From: an uncultured Clostridia bacterium
GTDB taxonomy: Bacteria; Bacillota; Clostridia; Oscillospirales; Ruminococcaceae
Direction of reading: 5' to 3'
NCBI GenBank assembly: GCA_947624675.1
Contig: CANQLI010000002.1
Span: 186,001-250,000, forward strand
DNA length: 64,000 bases
The notes below the pieces were generated by a model that did not search any database, was not told the origin of the DNA, and saw only the letters and a program-made list of their open reading frames with translations. A program made the translations under genes and the position numbers. Shown here one piece after another: positions 43,826 to 52,900 of the stretch. Every line of letters begins with the position of its first letter. Positions within the stretch are counted from its first letter, which is position 1.

Positions 43826-44470
43826 TTACGTAATTGCCGTAAGGCTCTGCCCGAAGCGTCCACTGCCGCGGTAAACTCGGCGCGTCTCGGTTTTCGGGCC
43901 GGTGGGATTGGCATTAAGGGCTGTGTCATTTTCTCCGTAGTAGTCCCACACCCATTCACTGACATTGCCGTGCATATTGTAAAGCCCCCAGGCATTGGGA
44001 GAGAAGCTGTCCACGGCGACTGTTGTCTGACGGTATTCGCCAGGTTTTGTCGAGAGATTTTTCTGAGAAAAGTAATTGTCCTCTATCTCGTAAGGATAAT
44101 GTCCTTAATAGTTGGATCCCTCTAGGCTTATGGAAGTTTCGGTGTTGAAGGGCGTCGTCGTTCCGGCGCGGCAGGCATATTCCCATTCCGCTTCGTTGGG
44201 CAGACGGTAGCCATTAGCGCTCCTGTCCCATGCCACGGTTTCGCCGTCAATGGTATAGGCAGGCGTGAGATTCACCCTCTCGCTGAGCGCATTACAGAAC
44301 AATATGACATCCAGCCACGACACATTCTCCACAGGTAGGTCATCCCCGCTAAAGCTAGAGGGATTACTGCCCATTACCGCCGCGTATTCGCTTTGCCTGA
44401 TTTCATAGAGACTCATGTAAAAATCGCTGACTGTCACGGTATACTGGGTTTCGTCCGCCAAGCCATTCAT
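43826..44470 (-). pseudogene. Formylglycine-generating enzyme-like (SUMF1) gene with a premature stop
   Basis: One continuous frame of about 214 codons is broken by a single TAA (44105-44107). Before it stand YEIRQSEYAAVMGSNPSSF, VENVSWLDVILFCNALSE and YRLPNEAEWEYACRAGT; after it GLYNMHGNVSEWVWDYYG and a degraded RRVYRGSG. These are the FGE-sulfatase family landmarks. No signal peptide or N-terminal region remains, and the usual RGGSW ending is shifted out of frame. It is a decayed gene; a recent stop in one strain is possible because the frame is otherwise intact. Confidence 0.8.
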
Positions 44471-44540
44471 GGATTTCCTGCACGATCAGTATTTCAGCCA
44501 TCAAAAGCGGCATTATTACAAGGTCAACGATACGTTTTAC
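44463..44540 (-). pseudogene. DUF4405-type membrane protein relic
   Basis: A 26-codon stretch on the minus strand reads KRIVDLVIMPLLMAEILIVQ then EIHEWLGG, strongly like the start of DUF4405 proteins (K-R-x-x-D, a hydrophobic helix with LMA, then HEWLG). It breaks off where the FGE-like frame begins (44470), so two gene ends were fused by a deletion. It stands right after the flavodoxin gene at 44553. Confidence 0.5.
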
Positions 44541-44552
44541 AATTGTTTCATA

Positions 44553-45251
44553 TTAGTTTATACTCAGTTCATTTGCCCACGAAAGTATCTCATCAGCAGA
44601 CGCATCAGCGGGAAAGCGGTGTCCGTCAAGCCATGTAGCTCCGCTTGTGGCTGTTCTCAAAGCCGAATCGCTGCTGCCAAATCCACTGCTTGCAGAAGTA
44701 CAGAATGCAACCAGTGTCTTGCCGGAGAAATCGTAGCTTTCGATAAACGTACTCATGATTCGCGGAGCTTCGCCCCACCAGATCGGATAACCGATGAACA
44801 CGACATCGTACTGCTCCATATTTTCCACAGAGCCGGAAATCGCGGGACGTGCGCTGGGATCGTTCATTTCCACAGACGAGCGGCTGCCCGAATTGCCATA
44901 GTCCAGATCCTCGTCCGTATAAGGCTGCTCGGGAGTTATTTCATAAATGTCCGCGCCAAGCCCATCGGCGAGCTTTTGTGCCACTCCCTCAGTGTTATTC
45001 GTGGCAGAGAAATACGCCACAAGAATTTTGCTGTCCTCCGGCTCGGAAGCGGTATCATCAGTATTTAATTCAGGCGTTTTGCTAGGCTGCTCACTTTCAT
45101 TTCCTGCTTCGGAAGGTGCTGAGGACTTATCTTCTGCATTCTGCGAGGAACCGATATTTCCGTTGTTTTCAGTCAATTCGGTGTTGTCTGCGCAAGCCGC
45201 AAGGGTCAAACCCATAACAGTTGCCAACAAAATCATTACAATCTTTTTCAT
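44553..45251 (-). CDS. Flavodoxin lipoprotein
   Basis: A 232-residue exported flavodoxin. The signal peptide ends in the lipobox TLAAC (Cys20). A Ser/Glu-rich linker (about 22-75) precedes the flavodoxin domain: ILVAYFSATNNTEGVAQKLA, PSARPAISGSVENMEQYDVV, FIGYPIWWGEAPRI, and the SYDFSGKTLVAFCTSASSGFG stretch. It is probably an FMN electron carrier held at the outer face of the membrane. Its start overlaps the CMD-cupin stop by 4 bases. It is the intact parent type of the three flavodoxin relics nearby. Confidence 0.9.
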   Translation of the reverse strand: MKKIVMILLATVMGLTLAACADNTELTENNGNIGSSQNAEDKSSAPSEAGNESEQPSKTPELNTDDTASEPEDSKILVAYFSATNNTEGVAQKLADGLGADIYEITPEQPYTDEDLDYGNSGSRSSVEMNDPSARPAISGSVENMEQYDVVFIGYPIWWGEAPRIMSTFIESYDFSGKTLVAFCTSASSGFGSSDSALRTATSGATWLDGHRFPADASADEILSWANELSIN

Positions 45252-46003
45252 TTCAAACCCCCATATTGCTTATCATCAACCGGCTCCAGCCATTCGTTAG
45301 AGCCGTTTTCTCCGGGGACTTCAATCGCCAGGTGGGAGAACCAGCTATCTGGCGCGGCGCCGTGCCAGTGCTTGACGCCTGCGGGAATGTTTATGCAGTC
45401 GCCGGGATTCATTTCAATAGCCTCTTTGCCCCACTCCTGATAGTACCCGCGCCCGCCGACACAGATGAGAATTTGTCCGCCGCCTTTGTCGGCATGGTGA
45501 ACGTGCCAATTGTTGCGGCACGCCGGCTCAAAGGTTACGTTGAAAATGCCCACCTGCTCCTTAGACACCGGCGCAAGGTAACTCTGTCCAATAAAATACT
45601 CAGCGAAACCGTCGTTAGGTTCGCCAATGGGGAAAATGATGGTATTTTGATATTTGTCTTTCTCCGTCAGCTCCGGATCCGCCTCGTTCCAAACATCCTT
45701 TGCCAGACGGAACACTGCCCATGCTTTCGGCCAGCCGACATAAAAGCCAACATGAGTCACTATTGCGGCGATCTCCGCTTTCGTTACGCCGTGTGCCTTG
45801 GCGTTTTCCAGATGATACGTCAACGACGAGTCAGTAATCCCGGAGGACATCAACGCCACGACGGTGATGATGCACCGTGTCTTTAAGTCAATGTCCTGAT
45901 TGTTCCAGTTCTCTCCAAAGAGAACATCGTCGTTAAAGTGGGCGAAATCCGGCGCGAAGTCGCCGAGTTGATTTCTTCCTGCGGTCTGTGTGATCTTTTC
46001 CAT
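45248..46003 (-). CDS. Carboxymuconolactone decarboxylase-cupin fusion protein
   Basis: A 251-residue protein with two parts. Residues about 1-110 form a CMD/AhpD-like helical domain (LKTRCIITVVALMSSGI, ENAKAHGVTKAEIAAIVTHV). It lacks a CxxC pair, so it is unlikely to be a peroxidase of the AhpD type. Residues about 130-240 form a cupin with RNNWHVHHADKGGGQILIC and PAGVKHWHGAAPDSWFSHLA metal motifs. The fusion is known in clostridial redox loci; its reaction is not. Base composition is higher in GC than the transporter array. AAGGAGGAT lies upstream. Confidence 0.88.
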   Translation of the reverse strand: MEKITQTAGRNQLGDFAPDFAHFNDDVLFGENWNNQDIDLKTRCIITVVALMSSGITDSSLTYHLENAKAHGVTKAEIAAIVTHVGFYVGWPKAWAVFRLAKDVWNEADPELTEKDKYQNTIIFPIGEPNDGFAEYFIGQSYLAPVSKEQVGIFNVTFEPACRNNWHVHHADKGGGQILICVGGRGYYQEWGKEAIEMNPGDCINIPAGVKHWHGAAPDSWFSHLAIEVPGENGSNEWLEPVDDKQYGGLK

Positions 46004-46031
46004 GGTAAAATCCTCCTTAAAATTTATCGGT

Positions 46032-47042
46032 TTATACTACATTTCCTGCTTTCTGCTTTCCGTTCTGCGCCATCACGCCGACGAGAGCGTGAGGAACGTA
46101 CAGTTCTTCCAAATAGTCAATCTCGTCCTGCGTAAGCGTGAGCTCCACGGCCTTTGCCGCGCCATCCACATGAGAGAGCTTTGTCGCTCCCACCACCGGA
46201 GAGGTCACCTTGGTCAGCAGCCACGCAAGGGAAATTTCTGTCATTGAAACATTGCGTTTGTCGGCCAGTTCCGCCACGCGTGCGATTATTCTGCCGTCCG
46301 CCTCTGCTGTGGCGTCATATTTGAACTTCGCATAGGTGTCCTGTTTCAAACGCTTAGAGGTTTCGCCTGGGCGCTTGGAGAGCCGCCCGCCGCCAAGGGC
46401 GCTGTACGGCGTCATGGCAATATTCTGATCCTTACAGAAAGGAGCCATTTCCCGTTCTTCCTCACGGGCAATCAGGTTGTAATGTCCCTGCACGGAGATA
46501 AATTCTGTCAGGCCGTTTTCCCTAGCGTAGAAATTCGCCTTGGCAAGCTGCCACGCGAAACAGTTAGAAATGCCGATATATCGGGCTTTTCCTGATTTGA
46601 CCGCATTATGCAATCCCTCCATAATTTCTTCCATAGGCGTGTGATAGTCCCACATATGATAGATATACAGGTCCACATAATCAAGTCCTAAATTTTGCAG
46701 ACTGCGGTCAAGATAATTTTCAATATGCTGCTGACCGCTGATATTTGCGTCAATTTCTTCCTGCGTTCTCGGCGTGAATTTTGTCGCGATGACATAGTCC
46801 TCACGCTTTGCAAAATCACGCAACACCTTGCCCACATACTGCTCACTCGTGCCGTTCTGATAGGCAATAGCAGTATCAAAAAAATTTATCCCAAGTTCCA
46901 GGCCGTGACGGATAATTTCCCTCGTCTGCACCTCGTCCACAGTCCAGCTATGCTGCCCAGTAGTGGCATTGCCAAACCCCATACATCCCATACAGATACG
47001 AGATACGGTCAGGTCGGATTTGCCTAATTTTGTGTACTTCAT
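46032..47042 (-). CDS. Aldo/keto reductase
   Basis: A 336-residue NADPH-dependent AKR with the tetrad visible: Asp and Tyr in FFDTAIAYQNGTSE, Lys in IATKFTPR, His in DLYIYHMWD. The cofactor-binding end (VVGATKLSHVDGAAKAVEL) is present. It matches the YeaE/Tas-like clostridial reductases acting on small aldehydes and ketones. It is part of the cyclophilin-AKR-CMD/cupin-flavodoxin run on the minus strand, with a 28-base gap to the CMD-cupin gene. Confidence 0.92.
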   Translation of the reverse strand: MKYTKLGKSDLTVSRICMGCMGFGNATTGQHSWTVDEVQTREIIRHGLELGINFFDTAIAYQNGTSEQYVGKVLRDFAKREDYVIATKFTPRTQEEIDANISGQQHIENYLDRSLQNLGLDYVDLYIYHMWDYHTPMEEIMEGLHNAVKSGKARYIGISNCFAWQLAKANFYARENGLTEFISVQGHYNLIAREEEREMAPFCKDQNIAMTPYSALGGGRLSKRPGETSKRLKQDTYAKFKYDATAEADGRIIARVAELADKRNVSMTEISLAWLLTKVTSPVVGATKLSHVDGAAKAVELTLTQDEIDYLEELYVPHALVGVMAQNGKQKAGNVV

Positions 47043-47067
47043 TTTAAAACCTCATTATCTCTCCTAT

Positions 47068-47616
47068 TTACTCCGCGAGGGTGAATACCGCTATGATACT
47101 GCCGCTTCCGGGATCATTTTCCCAGCCAGTCAAATCGTCAATGTGACCGATCCTTGTATAGCTCCATGAATTAGAACCGTAGAACATGACGATTTGATTA
47201 CCGTTATATAAAACTATGTCGCCTGCATTGGTTGTGGTTTGCCGGTCGTCCGCAGTAAGGCTTCTTCCTAAAGAGCCAACCTTCTCAAAGCCGGAATAGT
47301 CGCTCATATCAACAGATACCGGCGCTTGGCGCATCATTTCAATAAATTCCTGCACTGCGACGTTATCCTCCAAAGTCGCGGTAAAGGTATTATCACCGAT
47401 TTTAACATTCATTTTCATTGTCATATCATACTCCGTTTTATCGTTTTTTTCGTGTGTCGTCGATTCACTTTCGTTATCCGATTGATCGGATAACCCGGCA
47501 ATCTCAATTTTCTCGGTCTGCACCGCTTCCGATTCCGGCGGACGACCGCTTGTACCGCACGCTGAGACACTGACAGTCAGTAATAGTGCTGTCATCAGAA
47601 TCCATATTTTCTTCAT
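47068..47616 (-). CDS. Cyclophilin-like lipoprotein
   Basis: A 182-residue lipoprotein (lipobox SVSAC, Cys20). After a charged linker, residues about 70-180 form a cyclophilin-like beta domain of the short bacterial type (MNVKIGDNTFTATLEDNVAV, SLGRSLTADDRQTTTNAGDI, QIVMFYGSNSWSYTRIGHI). Members of this small family lack clear isomerase residues, so folding activity is uncertain. They recur beside AKR and flavodoxin genes. It lies 2 bases after the TetR stop. Confidence 0.85.
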   Translation of the reverse strand: MKKIWILMTALLLTVSVSACGTSGRPPESEAVQTEKIEIAGLSDQSDNESESTTHEKNDKTEYDMTMKMNVKIGDNTFTATLEDNVAVQEFIEMMRQAPVSVDMSDYSGFEKVGSLGRSLTADDRQTTTNAGDIVLYNGNQIVMFYGSNSWSYTRIGHIDDLTGWENDPGSGSIIAVFTLAE

Positions 47617-47618
47617 TT

Positions 47619-48242
47619 TCAGTCCCCCAACAGCATTCTTGCACAGTTATAAGTGATTTCATAAATTGTCATAAACACATAGTTTACGCCCGCTTTCTCC
47701 ATCGCTGTCCGCTGCTTTTCAGTAACAAAGGTGTATGGATAAATGCCGAACATAAATGGAAAAAATGTGTATAGAAATCTCTGTTTATCCTCAGCCGCCA
47801 TTTCAGGAAAATACTGATCCAGACAATTCATCACCGTCCTCAAGGAATTTCCGTAAGCTACTTTAAATTCCGCAAGCCGTTCGGGACGGCTGTTGCTCTC
47901 CATATCGTAATGATTCATGGACATAATTTTGAGCAGTTGTCCCCGCTTTTCCAGAGAATGAGCCAGTTTATCGGCAAATTCATCCTTGGTAAGCTTGGCG
48001 TTTTCCGCCATGATACGATTCAGATCCGCAATCCACAGTTCATTCTCCCTTTGCAAAATTGCAAGAAAAATCTCTTCCTTTGTCTGAAAGTAGTTGTAGA
48101 TTGAGGTACGGGTAAAGCTTGTGGCATTCCCTATCTCCTTAATAGTGATATCTTTAAAACTTTTGGTCTTATACAGTTCCTCGCAGGCGTTGATAATTTC
48201 TTCTTTCCGAGCATTTGTAAGCTCCGGCGATCCTTTTGGCAT
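47619..48242 (-). CDS. TetR family transcriptional regulator
   Basis: A 207-residue regulator with an N-terminal helix-turn-helix (about 10-55: IINACEELYKTKSF then IGNATSFTRTSIYNYFQTKEE) and an all-helical ligand domain. It probably represses the redox genes around it, with paired operator-like repeats at 48852-48896 upstream of the flavin reductase. AAGGAGG precedes its ATG, inside the 3' end of the upstream gene. Confidence 0.92.
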   Translation of the reverse strand: MPKGSPELTNARKEEIINACEELYKTKSFKDITIKEIGNATSFTRTSIYNYFQTKEEIFLAILQRENELWIADLNRIMAENAKLTKDEFADKLAHSLEKRGQLLKIMSMNHYDMESNSRPERLAEFKVAYGNSLRTVMNCLDQYFPEMAAEDKQRFLYTFFPFMFGIYPYTFVTEKQRTAMEKAGVNYVFMTIYEITYNCARMLLGD

Positions 48243-48825
48243 TTTGTTTCCTCCTTGTACAACATTTCCACTTTGAAGACTGCTTTTCTTTCAAAGAAAG
48301 ACATTTACAAATAACATCCCCGGTTCTTAAATAATGATAAGTCGGAAACTCAAACAGGATCGGCTTTAAGGTGTTATAGTTGATTTTTCCGTCAGCATCC
48401 AGATGTTCTTCGGCAACATAAGTGTTATCTATCGTACAGATGAAGCTCTCAAAGTTAGGGGTTTCATAAATGTCCAGGACGCTACACTCCATAGTCAGAG
48501 GTGCGTCAGTTATTACTGGAGCACCTGCGTCGCCCATATCATAGGTAAACACATCCGATTTATCTGTTTTGCCGCCGCTGACAGAACCCACATAGTCCGC
48601 CTTTGGCAGGATTCTCTCATCCACAAGATTGATTGAGAGCTTCTTTGTTTCCTTGATTTTTCCGTTAATGAAGTGGGGAACAGCAAGGCTCACCATTACA
48701 CGGTCGTGTCCGATAATTCCAATGTGACCGACAAGTGTCCATGTTGGCTTATCGCCGTTCATTGCACCCACCACTGTAATAGGCATAGGATAAAGCGCCA
48801 GTTTGGAACCTATATTTTTCTTCAT
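48169..48825 (-). CDS. Flavin reductase-like domain protein with odd C-terminus
   Basis: A 218-residue protein. Residues 1-175 form a flavin reductase/FMN-binding split barrel (PMPITVVGAMNGDKPTWTLV, SINLVDERILPKADYVG, FICTIDNTYVAEEHLD). Family members usually end soon after a YLRTGD-GKCL pattern; here the frame continues for about 40 basic, low-quality residues (SSKWKCCTRRKQNAKR) and overlaps tetR by 74 bases. A lost stop or frameshift near 48290 is the simple explanation. GGAGG lies 10 bases before the ATG. First gene of the tetR-linked unit. Confidence 0.8.
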   Translation of the reverse strand: MKKNIGSKLALYPMPITVVGAMNGDKPTWTLVGHIGIIGHDRVMVSLAVPHFINGKIKETKKLSINLVDERILPKADYVGSVSGGKTDKSDVFTYDMGDAGAPVITDAPLTMECSVLDIYETPNFESFICTIDNTYVAEEHLDADGKINYNTLKPILFEFPTYHYLRTGDVICKCLSLKEKQSSKWKCCTRRKQNAKRIAGAYKCSERRNYQRLRGTV

Positions 48826-48851
48826 AGCATCGTTACCTCCATAATCTATTC

Positions 48852-48896
48852 TGACATCGTGTCAATTATAGTTTAACTCTATTCTAACACTGTGTC
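48852..48896 (-). promoter_or_regulatory. Paired TetR-type operator repeats and -10 box
   Basis: TGACATCGTGTCA (48852-48864) is a perfect 5-3-5 inverted repeat. A near copy, TAACACTGTGTCA (48884-48896), is centred about 32 bases away (three helical turns). A minus-strand TATAAT (48865-48870) sits between them. This is a typical place for self-repression by the TetR protein encoded just downstream. Confidence 0.65.
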
Positions 48897-49066
48897 AATA
48901 CCTTTTTTTAATTTTCTTTTGCCTTTCACAATATTTTCACATTACGCTCGTCATATCGCTGTGTAAGTCATTGAGAACATTAGCGTGCGAATAGATAATA
49001 TGCAAAACTGTCGTCCAAACGGTCCTTGCTCGTGGATTATCTCTCTGAACTATATCGTAAAAAATT

Positions 49067-49090
49067 GCACCCGTTTTCTTTAGCGGGTGC
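49067..49090. terminator. Inverted repeat terminator, copy 2
   Basis: The same 24-base hairpin as at 42179-42202 (GCACCCG/CGGGTGC stem). On the minus strand it is followed by AATTTTTTACG. The rest of 48900-49066 shows no gene. Confidence 0.75.
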
Positions 49091-49103
49091 ATTGTATAAT
49101 TTT

Positions 49104-49265
49104 CTAATATGTTAGAACATCTTCAGGTACGATTTCATAGCTCTTCGCATTTAGAATATCGTCGGCATATCCCGCAAGCGGTTTAGTATTATCTACTTCG
49201 GAAAAATATGCAACTAATTTATCTGAAATAAATTTCAACTCAGATTTAGGGATTTCAAAAATCAT
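49104..49265 (-). pseudogene. Flavodoxin relic 3 (N-terminal piece)
   Basis: A 53-codon frame whose residues from 17 on read KLVAYFSEVDNTKPLAGYAD then DILNAKSYEIVPEDV. This aligns with the first strand, FMN loop and second strand of the intact flavodoxins (ILVAYFSATGTTKALAEYAA, DILDADIYEIVPENP), then stops. The FMN loop is damaged (SATGTT to SEVDNT). The first ~15 codons are of unknown origin. Confidence 0.75.
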
Positions 49266-49311
49266 TATCTCGTTGACATAAGATTTCTTCTCATAAGCTC
49301 CGTGCCCTCTT

Positions 49312-49596
49312 TCACCTTAAATTTTCCGCAAAGAATCTTTCCAGCTTGTCAAACGGTATCGCATTCTTTCCTCCCCCATCATATAAATCGGTGTGAACCG
49401 CATCAGGAATAATCAGAAGCTCTTTGTTATCAGCATACTTACTGTCTTTAGTCATTTCCGCAAAGGCATCCTTACTGAAATAACAGGAATGGGCTTTCTC
49501 CCCGTGCATTATCAAAACAGCGCTGCGTATCTCTTTGCTGTATTTCAGTATCGGCTGATTCATAAAGGACTCACATCCAACTACATTCCAGCCGCC
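49312..49596 (-). pseudogene. Alpha/beta hydrolase C-terminal relic
   Basis: The frame gives GGWNVVGCESFMNQPILKYS, then SAVLIMHGEKAHSCYFSKDA and LLIIPDAVHTDLYDGGG, ending in LERFFAENLR. This is the C-terminal third of a clostridial alpha/beta hydrolase including the catalytic histidine (AVHTDLYD). The lid, the nucleophile serine and the N-terminus are missing, and there is no ribosome site before the in-frame ATG at 49563. It breaks near 49600-49620, where a LysR piece on the other strand begins. Confidence 0.75.
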
Positions 49597-49621
49597 ATTA
49601 GAGTTAAGTGAAGGCTCATTC

Positions 49622-49876
49622 AGACTTGCTTATAACGCGTCTATATTTGTGAAAGAAGGACTAGGTTACCAACTGACATTCGACCGATTGATAAATACAT
49701 CTCCCGAAAATGAGCTTGTATTCAGACCGCTTTATCCAAGGTTAGAAACAAAGCTCTTTCTTATCTGGAACAAGTATCAAACCTTTACTCCTATTGCAGA
49801 AAGATTTCTGTCACAAATCAAAGACAGCTTTGCGCAATACAGAACGAACTCGCCGGATAAAAGGAGTTTTGACTAA
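49622..49876 (+). pseudogene. LysR C-terminal relic
   Basis: The frame begins without a start (RLAYNASIFVKEGLGYQLTF) and gives about 85 residues that match the end of the intact LysR at 41260 (LYNASRFVKSGFGYAIALDK, FRPLSPVLEAGLCIVWKRYQ). The DNA-binding domain is absent. It suggests that a second lysR-divergent-hydrolase locus was reduced by deletion. Confidence 0.75.
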
Positions 49877-49918
49877 AGCTATTGTAATTACAAAAATCAC
49901 TTATTATAACTTAAAACG

Positions 49919-49953
49919 AAAAAACGGCAAGCTTACAAAAAGCTGCCGTTTTT
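49919..49953 (-). terminator. Terminator after the large dockerin gene
   Basis: The stem AAAACGGCAAGCTT with AAGCTGCCGTTTT (one bulge) is followed by TTTTTTCG on the minus strand. A closely similar hairpin with the same CCGTATGTGTAAC flank follows the LRR-FIVAR gene (58681-58710). Confidence 0.8.
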
Positions 49954-49989
49954 CCGTATGTGTAACTTATCTGGAAGATATCTGAAATA

Positions 49990-52900
49990 CTATAATGCTT
50001 TAGCTGCTGAGTTGATGATTCCAACATCTACTGTTGTTATCATTCCGTCGCCGGACATCTCAGCTACCGCAAAGTCGTAGTCATCAAGGCTCTTAACGCC
50101 TTTTGCGTGCGCATTTGCAAGGCCTACATCTACTGTTGTGATCTTTCCATCGCCATTGACATCGCCATAAATGTGGAGTTCTGCATCAACTGCTGCATTA
50201 CCTCCTGTAACAGTAACTTCATAGCTTCTCGCCGCACAGCCTTCCGCTGTGAACCAGACAACATAATCACCGTCGTCAAGACCTGAAATTGTATACTCAG
50301 TACCGTTTGCCGTTGCTTCTGCAACTACCTCGCCGTCTAAATTTGTTACAGTAACTGTAACTGCCGCATCTGTTCCCGGTGTCGTTACAGTTCCTGTTAA
50401 ACCTCCATCAATCGATACGAGCGCCGCAACAGCATCATCTATCGCATGTGCTGCTGCATAGACCTGTTCCTGAGTTGCACTTGTATTTGCAGCTACTTTC
50501 TTTGCTTCTTCTATTGCAGAAGTGAGTGCAGCATACGAATCCGCTGTGTAACCGTCCGGCTTTATAGCCTCTGCCTTGCTGATCGCATCGTTCAGCGCTG
50601 TGAAATCAACAGGCTTTTCTACCTTTACAAGATTATCTATATGATACCTAACCGTCTCTGCTGCGTCGTCAATCTCTGACTGTGTGACCTCGCCGTATTT
50701 TGCACCTTCAAGTATCTGCGTCGCTGTAAGTATCGCACTAGCAAGCTTTACTCTGGTATCTCTGGTGTAATCATCAGAATGCTCCTCTATTAACGCTGAG
50801 CCCTCTGCTATGACCGCCTCAAGTGCCGCTGTGTCTAAGTCATCAGGATTTGCTATCACTGTTCTTAAAATGCTTCCGTCTGCTCCGAGATACTCTATTC
50901 TCGTGATGCCGTATACATAATCCTTGGCGTTTGTCCACGAATATGTAAATGCTGTTATGTCAACACTTTCACCGCTGTTTATCGTATACTTGAGCGGAAG
51001 CGATACAATATATCCCTTTGCTCCGTTCTTGTAGCTTTTATCGGTTCCCATAAACTTCTCGTAGCTATTAGTGCCGTTTACTTCTGCATTCAGCTCTATC
51101 GACGCATTTGTGTTGTAGCTTACATCGCTTGCACAGTCAAAGGTTACTCTTACCTTTACTGCACCTGCTATTCCTTTATCTGCTTTTCCCTTTAACAAAG
51201 TTGCAGAATTTGCAATCGCTCCTGTGCTTGGATATACCTTGATGAATGGCTCTGCTGCCGGGTCAACTTCAGGGTCTGCATCTGTCGGAGGCTCAGGCAT
51301 TTCTTCAAGTGCCGCAATAGCTTCCTCAAGTGCCTTTGCTGCCGCGTCTACATCGTCCTGAGTAGACTTGTAGTTTCCTAAAACTTCCCTTGCCTTGTCA
51401 AGCGCCTTTGCGACAGCTTCATATGTCTCTCTTGTGTAGTCCTCGCTGTTTACTGCCTCTGCCTTTTCAATAGCTTCGTTAAGCTTTGTCATATCGGCTG
51501 AAGATACGAGATATCCTGCCTCGTCAAGCGTTGTCTCTGTTTTGCTTCCTTCCTTAAACTTAAAGGTCGGCTTGTTTGTCATATCAAATGAACTGTAAGA
51601 TTCGTTTGCTTTTTCAACACTTTCAAGTATCTCTGAATCAATAGTGATCGTCTCAAGCTTTGTACAGCCCTTAAATGCAGTACGCTCAACAGTCTTTAAT
51701 GAAGAGCCGTTTATTGTTACCGTCTTAAGAGCTGAGCAGTTATAAAATGCCTCCTCTTCTATTGTTTCAGCGTCCTTGATCGTTACGGTATTAAGGGAGC
51801 TACATCCGAAGAACATACCCTTTGCTATGACATTTTTTATGGCATTTGAACTGCCGGCATGAATATCATTTCCGCCGCCCTCGATTACAACTGTTTCAAG
51901 AGCTGTACACCACGCAAATTGCTGTGATGACCAGTGTCCTCTTCCGTCATTAACATATCCATAATTAATTCCCTTAGGTATAGTTAAAGTTGTAAGCATT
52001 GTACAGTTGGCAAATGCTTGTCCGCCTAGAGTCATTCCCTCTTTAAGCGTTACTGAAGAAACTTTTGTACCGTTAAATGCGTCATTGCCTATATCTGTTA
52101 CACTCTCCGGAATATTAATATCAAGAGGCACAAGGTAAAACGCATAATTGTCAATTAATGTCAATGTAGAAGGCAGAGTCACCTTTGTAATATTAGTATA
52201 TTCTCTGAAAGCAGATTTACCTATCGTTGTTACTCCGTCATTAACAACTACCTCTTTAATATCGTCCTTATGCTTATAATAATCCCACTTATCAGCATCA
52301 GGTTTCTCGATACCAAGTTCATACATAGGACCTTGTCCTGAAATCGTAAGAACGCCTGTCTTCTCATCAAAAGTCCAGGTAACATTTTCACCGCACTTCT
52401 GCTCTACCACAGGCTCCTTATAAGCTGCGTCATATATCTTTATGCTTGTAATGCTTCCGGTATTTGTAAGGCTTAGTGTAAATGCTGTTGATGTTTTATC
52501 CTCAAGAGCTATTTCAACACCCGGGTCTGTGCCGTTTGTGATAAGGTTTGCTGAAACTGCGCCCTCGCCTTTCCATACCTGGATCTGATTTTGTGTACAT
52601 TCTGCAACAAGTACAGGCTGTACCATTTTTGAAATGTCAACATTCTTTACTACCATCTGCCAGCCGCCGCCTGCATTTGCAACTGTCATTCCGCCTGTTG
52701 CTGTTCCGGCGTCCTCAAGACCCTTTTGTCTTGTCCATGTACCTGTCCAAGTGTATACATCTGATGACGGCTCAGGATCAGGCTCAGGTTCTTCACCTAT
52801 ATAGACCGTATTATCCGCAGTTAAATATCCTGCATCCGTCAAAGATTTTTCTGTTGTGCTGTCTTTATATACATGATACTTTGCGTCGCTTGCAATCCTA

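Noticed and set aside
38000-50000. The redox island as an insertion of a mobile element
   Set aside because: No transposase, integrase, relaxase or target-site repeats were seen; decay and duplication explain the relics without it.
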